Shown: positions 12,301 to 24,600 of the stretch, one piece after another
How the letters are laid out: every line of letters begins with the position of its first letter
Position numbering within the stretch: position 1 is the stretch's first letter
Origin: Nematostella vectensis
Lineage: Eukaryota; Cnidaria; Anthozoa; Actiniaria; Edwardsiidae
DNA: 60,000 nucleotides
Direction: 5' to 3'
Assembly (NCBI RefSeq): GCF_932526225.1
Contig: NC_064040.1
Coordinates: 1,428,001-1,488,000 of the forward strand
Notes under the pieces: model-generated
The model's input: only the letters and a program-made list of their open reading frames with translations
What the model was told of the DNA's origin: nothing
Databases searched by the model: none
Made by a program: the position numbers and the translations under genes

Positions 12301-15300
12301 TTTCGCGCAGCTTGGCGATTTCGTTACCTACAAATGGAGGAGTAAATAGGTGTGCGCAGTTAAGGCTACGCAACAATTTCACAACCTCGTCCCGAAAATA
12401 AAAATTGCGTGATCAACAAATCAGGTATCAAATTAATCGTTATATAATGGATAATCTAACAATATTTGTTCTTCATGATTGAGAAGCAAATTTTAAAAAC
12501 AATGGCAGAAAGAAGTAAAAGGATATAGATGTCTTTGAAATAGACCGTGAATGAAAGCTGTTGCTGCTCATTTTGATGACGGTGTTGTTGTTTGATGATG
12601 ATGATGATGTTGTTGTTTATGATTTTGTTGTTGTTGTTGCTTGATGTTATTTGTGTTGTTATTGTTGTATTTGATTATAATTATTATTATTAATAATGAT
12701 GATGATTTTATTGTTGTTGTTATTAATGGTGATGGTTTTATTGCTGTTATTAATTATGGTGGTTTTATTGTTGTTGTAATTAATTATGGTGATTTTATTG
12801 TTGTTGTTATTGCTGTTGATGATGTTATTATTGAAGATTTCGTTGTTGTTATGCTCTTGATGGTGGTGCTATTGCCGTTGTTGTAATAAATATCGCTGTG
12901 TTGCCCACCTTGTGATTCGTTTAGCGCCAACAGTCGCCCGTGCTCATTGTGGAGCATGGTAGAGGCCTGGGCTTTGCCCTGCATCTGTTCTTGCATCACT
13001 TCAAGTCTGTCGTTCATCGTGAAAAGCTGCTCATTCTTTTCATCTACTTCAGCCATTAACCTAAACCACGAGAGAGTAAAGAAGACTTAATAATTATTCT
13101 TTCTTCTTCATCCATAAAACCAGAGCGATAGGTTACATAGGGATGTTACAAAAGTTTATGTTGTTCACTGCACAACTACACAATGCAACCAATAAAATAT
13201 ACCTTTCTTAAAGTGTTCTCTCTTCAGTGAGGTGTTCTATCTGGTATTGGCAACGTTCTATCACCTCATGTCTTACCTTGTGGTCTCTTTAGTGAGGTGT
13301 TCTATCTGGTGTTGGTAACGTGTTATCACTTCATGCCTTACCTAGTGGTCCCTGTAGTGAGGTGTTCTATCTGAAGTTGGTAATGTTCTATTACCTCATG
13401 TCTTACCTTGTGGTCTCTTCAGTGAGGTGTTCTATCTGGTGTTGGTAATGTTTTATCGCCTCGTGACTGGAATGATCCGTCTGGTTCACCACGTCAATCA
13501 AGGACGCCTCCTTCTGCCTCATGGCGGCTATTTCTTGATCTTTCTCCTGAAGGACCCTCACAAGCCGTGCCACCTGTGCTTGCGACTCTCCACCCTTCCC
13601 TGTTCCCCCTTCAGCTTCATGCTTCTCTCCAGCACTCCCCAGCAAATCTTCCTTCTCCTTCAGAGACTTTGTGATCTTCGCTATTTCAAGCCTGAGTAAG
13701 TCATTTTCGGCCCCCTTTTCTCGTAAATCAAGCTTTAGAGAATCAATCGAGGTCTCGCCATTCTGTAGTCTTGAGTTCAGCATGTCGACATCCCGTTTTA
13801 GTGTCGATACCTGTCGCTCCAGGTCCTTGCGTACTGCAAGGTTGCTTCCCACTAGCTCATTTAGCCTGTCCAGCTCGCCGCCGAGATACTCCACCTCAGA
13901 TGTCTTCTCCTTCAGCTCAGACTTCACATGGTGCAGATGTAGGTCCCTCTCTTCCAGTAAGGTGCTCAATCTCTCGTTGTCGCCCGAAAGGTTCCCGATT
14001 TTCTCTTCCATGGAATGCCTGCTAAAGTCATTATCCTTGGACTGTCGAGATAATTGGTCCACCTCGAACTCAAGATTTGACAAGTTGGTTAACTCTTTGT
14101 CTTTCTCGTGCAGCTTCACCTGGTACTCCTCAACAAGAACACTCAACTCGTTATTGTCCTTGGTCAAGTTCTTCATCTCCTCCGAATAAGACATCACGAG
14201 CTGCTCCTTGCTCTCGAGTAAGGCGCGCAGATTTTCCTTCTCGTTACGCAGGTCCTGGAGCAGTCTCTCGCTTTCTTGCACATGCTCCGCCAAACTTCTG
14301 TTCTCCTCGCTCAGTTCCTCGTACACCTGTTGCTTTTCATGGATGGATGTGATCAGTTCGTTGGTGGTATTCCGCAGTGTTTCGCACTCCTGTTGACGCT
14401 CTGTTAATACCTGATGCATGCTCTCCTGCTCGGATCGGAGAATCTCCACATCGTTATCTCTAGACGAGGTCAGGTCCAGTAGCTGCGCTTCAAAGCTGTC
14501 TTGTATTTCGTACAGCTTCTCATCGCGCTCATTTATCATACTCACCAGATATTGCTTCTCTGACTCAACATTACCAAGTTCCGTACACTTTTCCTCTAGC
14601 TGCGCCTGAATCAATCCGACCTCTGTAGTCTTAGCCTCGATGCGATTAATCAGATCATTCGTCTTCTCCCTCAACATAGAGTTATCAAACTCTAACTCCT
14701 CTATAGTCTGCCTGGCTAGCTGGTATCCCTCGCCGTCACGCGTGCTATCGTCCAGACTCACACTAACCAATGAGCTCCCTTCAGAAGTTAGTTCAAAGGA
14801 CTCTTTAGAGCGCATTCGTATTACCCAATCCTTAATGTTGAGAATTAGAGTGTCAATGCGCTCCGTCTCGCTCTCAAACCCGCAAATGTCATCCTCTTTT
14901 ACGATATCTGTTTCAATAAGTTGCTGCTCCAGAGAACGGAGGGACTTGACCAGGGCGACTTTCTCCTTGATCAGCTCCTCATTCTCGGTTCTCAAGGAAT
15001 CCAGCACCTCCGAGTTATTAATGCTCTCCCAGCCGCTTTCTTGTATTGCTTCCTAGTGTTGTAAATAGAGACACAGTTTAGCTGCAACAACTAAATTATG
15101 TATTTTTGGAATCTTTTTTTTGGAATGCCAAAGATGCCAAGATGTTTTAAATAAAACAAATAGCATGTTACATTGCGAGCTTGACTTACCTTTTCAGCCT
15201 CGTTCTTTGTGGCTTCCTCTCGTAGCGTCCTGAGCTGCTTCTTCAGGTCCATGACCATACCCTCTAGCATCTTCTTGTCTCCCTCGTAATCGGCTTTCAC

Positions 15301-18300
15301 GATTTCAAACTCCTCAACGTTCGCCTGGTACTCGGCGAGCTGCTTCCTCAACAAGGCTACTACGTCATCATTCACGTGACCATGGATACCCGTGCCCTTG
15401 TCACCCCCATCCCCACCAAGCCCGTCATCCGCGCCTCCTTCATCTTGTCTTCCCCACGGCGTAGCTTTATCAAGGACACCATCATCAGGCTTTCCACCCT
15501 GCGATACTTCCAGGTCTGGATTGGCACTTTCGGGTGGTCTGTTTACTTTGTTGCCCTGAAGACGGTCAATAATTCCCTGGTACTCAATCAGTTGGGCTCT
15601 CAGCGTACTAATGATTTCGTCTTTATATGCACACGCCTTGACATCCATTTGTTTCTCGCCCTGCTTGTCCATCGGTTCCTCGACCTGCTTGCCTTCCCAC
15701 TGCTCATGCAGCAAGCTGTCCATTTGTTCGTCACTCTGCTTGCCTTCCCACTGCCCATGAGGCAAGCTGTCCATCTGTTCTTCGACCTGCTTGCCTTCCC
15801 ACTGCTCATGCGTCAGGCTGTCGATAGATCTTGTTTTGTCCCCTGATGGTGCATCACCCAGGAAATCAGATCTTGTGTCCTCCGAGTAATAATAATCGCT
15901 GATATCAACCTTGATGGGCTTCCCCTTAAGAGCGCGAATCTCGTTTTTCAAGTCTTGTACCTTGCTCTGAAGTCCCACAATAGTGGATTCCAGAACGGCT
16001 TTCTCTGCATGCAGAGCACCTACTAAGTCATTCCTTTCATCGAGTGAGTCATTAATGGTCTGGCACCCAACCTCGGCTATCATGTCCTTCGTCTCTTGCA
16101 AGATCTGCTCGTTGTCTGCCTGTAAATCTTCCACTAAGCTCTCTTGCTCCTCGATCTGCGCACGCAGCTCTGATGACTTGGTGTGCAAGCCGTCCTTCTC
16201 GTGTTGTGTTCGCTTCTGGTGATTTTCAGTGTCTACTTCTAGTCTGTGGCGGACTCCTGCAACTTGCTTACGCACAGATTGGGTATTGGTCTGCAAAAAT
16301 ACGAAAAGCACCACCAATAGTAAACCAGTTTTTAAAAAGAACACTTCTTGGGTGTGGTGCCTTTTGAAAAAAAAAGTAATGATAACTAGGTGAATATACT
16401 GACCTTAGTATTACAAGACAGAATGAGTGAGATAACGTTAGCGAATGAAAGGAGCAAATACAGCGACGAAGACATTAGAAGCGGTTAGATGAAGGGAAAC
16501 GTATGGATAGGGTTTGAATCGTTTTTTTTTTTTTATCATGAATATCGGAACAGTGATCATGACCAGTATTGATTCTTTGATAACCGAATGCATGGGTAAT
16601 CTACCCTAACACATGGAGTGCTTTCAGCTCTCAGTGCTGCAAAGTGCAAATAAAAAAATGAAAACTTTGATAAAGTGATGCAATATATAACATGCGAGTC
16701 GGTTTATCATTGTAACAAAACAACAATCAATTCTCCATGAAAATCGACATAAACACGTATGATCATTAGTCCTGACAAAGTGACAACAAGAAGAATCGAT
16801 CAGTCGCTTATCGCGCACCAGGTGCTAACGAACATTGAAATCAACAGCACTTAAATCATTCAATGCATTTCTTGAATAGCTAATCAAAGCGCTAATAAAA
16901 TAATTGAAACTCTTTTACGGTTACCTTTTATCAATAAATAGCGAGCTTATTCAAGATGGTTCATTTTGTTTTACCTACCTTTTCATTACCGTTAGGATAT
17001 CACAAATTCTTGTACTTTAAACTCAGATTATAGACTCTTTGCCAGGATGAACTTTACTTTCGAACATTTTAGTTGGCATCTTAGTATTGCAATCTTCGAG
17101 AAAGTGTTCAATTTATTGAATATGTTGTTTCTATTATTTAATTTGATTTATGTAATTTTTTATGTTTGATTAAGTAATATTTGGTTACTTTAAATAATAT
17201 AATACTTTAAATAATAATATAATTATTAAATTATGTGTTTTAGATGTTATTTTAAGCGCCTTACAAGTGCTAGAAGTTAAATAGGTTATAAAGGAAAAAA
17301 GGCTCATTGAAGAAATCAGAAACAAGACATAATAATAAGCCGTACGTGTTTTGGATGTATTTTTATACGCGTTACAAGTTGTGCTAGAAGTTAAATAGGT
17401 TATAAAGGAAAAAAGGCTCATTGAAGAAATCAGAAACATAATAATAAGCCATACGTGTTTTACATGTTATTTTAAGCGCCTTACGAGTTTTGTTTCAAGC
17501 TCAACAAGGCGCTCCTTGTCAACGATTAAGCTGAGCAGCAAGTCGCAAACAGTGAACGCCAATTCTTCTTGTTTTCGCTGAGCCAGAGCAGAGCAAGAAG
17601 CAGGGGTTATTACATGTCTGGCTTGTAACTGCGCCAAGAGCCTGTGATTGCTGTTGAGTAACTCGTGTCTGACCTGTTGATACATGTGCAGCGTTGACAA
17701 GTACCGCTCCCACAGAGCTATGAACAGAAAACATTCATGTTTAGTTCACACAGAGATAAAAACGGGAAGCAATCATGTTTAGTTTTCACATAGACACAGA
17801 CGGAAAACATTTAATGTTGAGTTCACACAGAGCTATGGACAGAAAACAATCATTTTTAGTCCACTTAAGAGATATGAACGGGAAGCAATCATGTTTAGTT
17901 CACACAGAGATATAAACGGAAAGTAATCATGTTTAGTTAACACAAAGATATGAACGGAAAATAATCATGTTTAGTTCACACAGAGATATAAACGGAAAAC
18001 ATTCATGTTTAGATCACACAGAGATATAAACGGAAAGTAATCATGTTTAGTTCACACAAAAATAAATAACTCAACATAAACTTTACAGATCTACAGAGAG
18101 GCATCCAACATAATCTATACAAATCTATAAAAGATGCATCCAACTTAAACTCAAATTATCACATTCCATGGTATTTAATGTTTCTACTGTTATATTTATC
18201 ATATTTCATGGTATTTCATGCGCATATTTTTGTTATTTCTCTTGAAGTTTTCACATTCAACTGGTATATCAAATGGCATATCATATCTACTTACCACTGA

Positions 18301-21300
18301 TGACGTTCTTTAGGTGAATAATCTCATCCTTGGCCTCACCCTTCACTGTGCATACCTTCTTCAGGCAGTTGATCTCAAAGCACTGCTCCTTCTGTACTCC
18401 CTGGGAGTGCTCTAACTCCTCCATCAGCTCCAATGTTGACGCACTAAGCAAGTTAACATCCTCCTTGACCTCATGTAGTGACTCCCGTAACCTGGCTTCC
18501 TCCTCAGTCAGCTTGTTACGTACACCAACTAACTCATCACGCTCTGCGCCCAGCTGCTGCAGCTCCTCTTTTAAGGAGTTTATCTCATTTGACATTTCGG
18601 CCATGTGGCTCTCTTGTGCAACAAGCTGTTCATGTAGATAAGTGATGTCACTTCCTTTTTCTCCTTGTTCATCAAGCAACTTTTCCTTTTTCTGAAGCTT
18701 GTCTAGCTTTTTCTCTGTGATCCTCATGTCGCCTGTTGTCTTGTCAAGGTTTATTTGTGTGGTGTTAAGTTCACAGCTTTTCTTCTTCGCATACTCGACA
18801 GTCCTGTCCAGCTGCTGCCTAAGTTCTTCTATGGTCTTGTGTGCTAGTTCAAGTTCTTCCTTCAACGCAGCCACATCACTTCCACTACTCCCCAATTCCG
18901 TCTTCATACCCTCCAGATTGTCAACTTCTGTAACAGAACATAATCATAGAATGGGGATTACAAAGGCAATTCAATGAGGATTACAGAGGCTGCTTAAGGG
19001 AGGATAGGGGGTTATTCACAAAAAGGACAACTTCAGAGTCATATAAAAGTTTCTTTGTCAGAAGAGGCTTATTTTCATTTAAAAAAAAATATTTTTCTGA
19101 TGCTCTCTGGTGTGGCAGGCACAGCTATTTCTATGTTTTACTTGGCATTTGGCTTAAATTTGCAACAAGTGACTTCTTAGTGCAAGTGGTCTTACAACAG
19201 AGGCATGGTTACTTTGAAAGAGAGGAAACATGACAAAATGCCCCCCCCCCCCAAAAAAAAAAAATGATCTCAAATAACTTGATGACCCATTACTTGTGTA
19301 GATAGATGCCATAAGACTTGGTTGCCTAGTAACCTGTTACCGATAGACAGTCTCACCTTCAAGAATATTGAGCTCATGTTGTAAGTCGTCTATCCGCCTC
19401 TGGTAGTCCTGTCGCTCATCTTCCCATCTCTGCATCTCACCCTTGAATTTCTTGTTCAAGTTTGCAATCTTCTGAGAGTAAGTGCTTTGTAGTGCAGAAA
19501 GCTCATTCTGATATTGGTCTATTTCCCTGTGAAGCTTTTCTTGACTGTCCTATAAGCAATAGTTTAAATGCATATTTACTCTGCATATTTACTCTCAGAT
19601 CAAACAAAAAGACTTTGACAGCAACTGTCAAAATAGGTTAATCAAAAAGGCAATATCTGAGGCTAGTGAAGATAATAATTTAGTAATTGTTTATTGCAAG
19701 GAAACCCTGAAATCCCATTTCATCACCATACCTGGTTACTGGACATTGACTTCCAGTGGTGACATTCTGTCTGTAGCCTTACAATCTCGTTTTTCAGACT
19801 TTTGATTTCCTCATGCTCCTCAAAGCTTTCTCCAGAGTCATGTCTATGTCTTTGTCCTGCTGGTTCTAGATCATCTCTCTTGTGGAGCTCAGCTTTCAGC
19901 TCAATGATTTCTTGTTCTCTTCGGGCAAGTTGCCCTCGGTAGTCCTGGCACATGTCTCGTAGTTGAAGCTCAGTAGCCTCAACCCTCTCGTGAAGTTCAT
20001 CATTCAAGTGCTTCAGGCGGTCATACTGATTTGTATCAAATAATATCACAGTTATGATTTATACTGTTACTATCTATTACTGAGCAGTTTGGCATACTTA
20101 TACGCATTGGATAATATTACGCAGGGGTTTCATTAGGCTCCGGCAGCTACAGTATTTTCCACTGAGCCCCGGCTACTTTTTGAACTTATAATAAAATAAA
20201 ATAACTTCCACCACTAAATATCAATCTTCACTTATTCTATGTTGTCCTATGATGCCTGGCAAAACATTCACACTTATCTTTCCCAAAGGTGAAAATTGTG
20301 GCTTTAACTGTTCGAATGTTATTATTGGATTGGTTGAAACAAATATTCTTTACTATCTTTAGATCACTCGTTATACAAGACAAATATAGCTGTGGCATTA
20401 AACTTATCTTTCCCAAAGGCGAAAATTGTGGCTTTAACAGTTCGGATTCGAATATTATTATTGGATTGGTAATTCTATACTATCTTTAGATCACTTGTTA
20501 TACAAGACAAATTTAGCTGTGGCGTTAAACAATACACTTCACAGATTTGACTTGGTAAATTTACTCTTTGCACTTTGAGAATCTACCAAAACCATTATCA
20601 GTTGCAGTTAATAATGTCAGTAGAAGTGAGATACGTGTGAATTCAAACTGTGCTCAGCTGATTTCATGCTGAAACACTCTGAAAACAGTTTCCCTTACTA
20701 AAATTTACACCATACAAGCCAATAGACAAGTTGATTTGCCAGGTTTTGTGCGACAAGCAGCATATCAAAAGTCATTAACCATCAAGCCCTCAGCCAAATG
20801 AAGCCAGGCAAATAAGCTATTCAACAAAATGGTGCATGACCGGTGTTTGCAGTTCGCGTAGAAAATAAGCTTCAAAACCCTACAAACTTCATTACTTTTA
20901 GTGTCCTTTTGTAAGGATGGCTAGTTGTTGGCTATTTACTAGAAAAGGTAGGCTCGATTTCCAGCTCGTCTCTGTGAGCCCGCAGTACGTGCTCCCATCA
21001 ACGGCTGGATCACTGGTCTGACCGTTTGTCTCGAGATTAAAATTTCAGCCAATCAGGAAAGAGCCTGGTTGGTTTTCATGGGGAAGGCCGCTAACCATTA
21101 GCGAGGCTCAAGTAAACGGCTTGTCGCCTTGAACGCGACGAGCTAGAAGAATCTGTGTTAAAAACGCTTCCGATATAGAGTCTCTCATATTCCCTGTCAA
21201 TGGCTTTGAATTATCTTTTACATGGAAAGGATGTGCTCAGCCTACAGGATTCGGAAATTTGCTCGGGTTTACACAAACTCCTGGTCAACGACGTCACGGC

Positions 21301-21612
21301 AGAATGATAACAATGAGAAAGATCAAAATTATGTGCGGATCAGCGAGTAAATCACACTTCCCGGCCTCGGTAGGATGGGGAAAATGCTTGAGAGTTTGGC
21401 AAAATCCTTATTTATTACTTGAAAATTATCGGAGATTGTAGAGGCAAAGCAAACTAGGTTATATACATTTTGACGTGCAAGTAAGTGATCGCTTATAGCG
21501 GAGCCAAGCGCGGCCACAGGCCACGCGCGTAGCTCCATAGGCATAGAAATATGGTATAGGTATGCGACTTGGTTTTTGTAGTCATCGCGCTGGGTACCCT
21601 GTGGTGTCACTC

Positions 21613-21653
<41 letters not shown>

Positions 21654-24600
21654 TCAGCCGCGCAACTCCCAGGCCCCACTCGGCCCCGAAATGGCGACTA
21701 AATACAAGCACAGAGCAAGGGAAAAAGTTCTTGTCGATTATGCGATGATTATTTATTTTGCCTCAAATTTTGTGACTTAAGGATAAAGTCAACTAGAGGA
21801 GATCTACTAACATTCATTCACGCCAAGATTTATCTGGTTTTAGCTAGTAAATTTAAGCAAGTAGCAGTTCACATTAAAAAGCGAGCACAACCACAAAAAA
21901 GTGAAAAAAAAAACAATGCAAGGATTTGTATTGTCTATTGAGGATATGACAGTTATTGGGCTTTTGTTGTCCTTTTTGTTTGCTTTAAGAATGCAAGTAC
22001 TTAATTTAGTAATCAAATTATTTGAGCATAACAGCTTTTGTTTTGGCATTCTTCGTTTTATCTATATTCTTGGTTGTGTTGAATAAAATACAATACACCA
22101 AAAACTGGGATTCGCCAAATTTTCGACTTTAATAAGACTTCTTCAGGGCAGATTGATTGTGTTGGGATATTTCATAAAGGCTAACCAATATCATGTTGCA
22201 TTTGTCAAATACTGCTAAAGAAGACCGTTCTTGTCTTTATATCATGTGCTCTTAGTCCTAAGAAGATACATATCCTTAGAAGAAACAGCAACTTTTTCAA
22301 CTTACAAGAGACATTTTCCTTACCGAGGATAAAAAAAATCAACCCCTATTGTCAATATGTATGTATTGTTGTTATTGTCTGCATCTTGCATCTCATGTGT
22401 TTATTTTTTTCAAATAGTTGTGGAAAATTAGTTAGATTATAAATGGCTTGATGAAAAGATTGTTTTGAAAGATATAATAAATAATTGTTTTCACTCTTTC
22501 ATGAACCAGGAACTACCTGAGGGCCAAGATGAATGCTAAAGACTGGAAGACATGGGAATTAAAAACCATGTCTTGAAGAGAACAGTAGGGAGTTCTTATT
22601 CACTAGTCATTTGGTACCCCCACATCCATGGTTCCAGGAAAGGGTGGGGGATTAGACTTTTTTAAAAGCATGTTTCCAAGTTAAGAGTAAAAAACAGTTA
22701 ATACCACCACCCCTCTTGACATATTCTGGTTAAAAAGTAGTCTAAAACCCCACATTAACCCCTTAGTTCCCCAGGACCATAAGGGAGGGGGCTTAAATGA
22801 CTAGGGCATTACTATGTGATTCAGCAGTACACACTCAATATGTTTTTTTAGAACAAGATACTTATATAATATAAAACTAACAACAAACTTTTGCATTTTA
22901 AATAATAAATCTGTGAAGAAAACAGTTTTTTATCAACCTAAAGATAATGGGAATATTTTAAGAAAGTACTGAATATAATTATCATATAATTATTATTGTT
23001 ATATTTTCTTTTCAAACATTTAAAGAAGAGTCATATTTCTTCCTTTTACTTCTCCTACTTCTCCTATTTTTATGCAATTGGTGCTATTTGCTATTTCCCC
23101 TCTACACAAAAAATAAATTAATGAACAATTTGATTTTTAAATTAGAAATTTTCATTTAGTACTTTCACTTATATCTTTTTTTAGGATTTCCTTTCCAAGT
23201 CAGTCTCTTTCCCATTACATTTATTTTAGAGGTTTAGTTTTATTTTACTGGAATGGTTGGATCCAGGGTTTCTAAAAACACCAAAATATAATGCTTTACT
23301 GGATGTATATTTGTAGATATTAATTCCCATGAGGATGGGAAATCACCGCATGGAAACTTCAGTATTGCATCTCATCTAAAACAGTGTCTGACACTATATA
23401 ATACCTTTGGAATCCTGTTTAATCCATTACTTGTTCTTTGTAAGGACAAAGCTTGTCAGAATTAGCTTTACAAGAGTACATTAATGGGACTTTTATGAGG
23501 GGAAGGGTTTTTTTAGATACTTAAACTATATAACACTAAGCAACAACCATGTTCTTTTTCAATAATAGAATTTGAAGCTATGTTCACATAGCTTGGATAG
23601 CATAGGCTTGGCCTCTTTAAAGGCCTGTGGTTGTGGAAGGGTTAAGATAATGGGAACCGCTCTATAGACACTGCAAGTTCTTCAACCTCGTTGCAGGCTG
23701 ACCTTGACTCCCTGTACAGCTGGAGTCTAGAGCACGGCATGGAGTTTAGTGCATCTAATTGCAAAGTGGTGCACATGTCAAAGAAGCGTTCTACCAAGCG
23801 TCCTCCGTACCCTTACCAACTATGCGGTCGCACCCTGGATCCAGTAGCGCAGGTGACTGACCTCGGCGTTACAATTACTAACGATCTGTCTTGGGGTCCT
23901 CACATCGAGCCTATGTGCGCAAAAGCAAACAGGGTGCTTGGACTAGTGAAGCGGGTCTGTTCTGACATCCACGACCCAACTACAAGACAGCTGCTGTACT
24001 GCACCCTTGTTAGGCCCCACCTGGAGTATGCTTCTTGCATTTGGTCGCCTTCGACAGGCAAGCACAAAGCTTTGATTGAGAATGTCCAGCGTCGAGCATC
24101 CAAGTTTATTTTGAACTATCCCGCCGATGTTTCATACACAGAAAGGCTGAAAACTCTTAAGCTCCTCACATTAGAATATCGAAGAGACATAACCAATCTA
24201 GTTCTGTTATTTAGAATAAAAAATGGTGACGTGAGCATTAGTTTAGCTAGCCTTCTCTCTCCAGCCACGTCCCGATACAATACTCGAAATTACCATCCTA
24301 ACAATTACCGCCTTTTTTCCACTCACAACCAAAATTATTACAGGAATTCGTATTTCCCTAGAACTGTCAAACTTTGGAATAGTCTTCCTTCACTTATGAA
24401 ATCTTGCACTACGCTTTCGTCTTTCAGGTATCAGCTGACAACTCACTATTTAGAGAAACTTGCCTTTTACCAACCTCCATAATTTCATAGATCTTAAATT
24501 TATGTAATTCAATTTTTATTTTCGTTTTAGAATTCTTATTGTTTGTAATTTGTTGGGAAAGAATTTCAATTGGGGCTTACGCCCTGTTTTCTTCTCCCGT

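Noticed and set aside
10881-15056. Plus-strand ORFs rich in Ser, Leu and Arg (for example 13671-14189, 14640-15056)
   Set aside because: Antisense shadows of TRIP11 coiled-coil exons.
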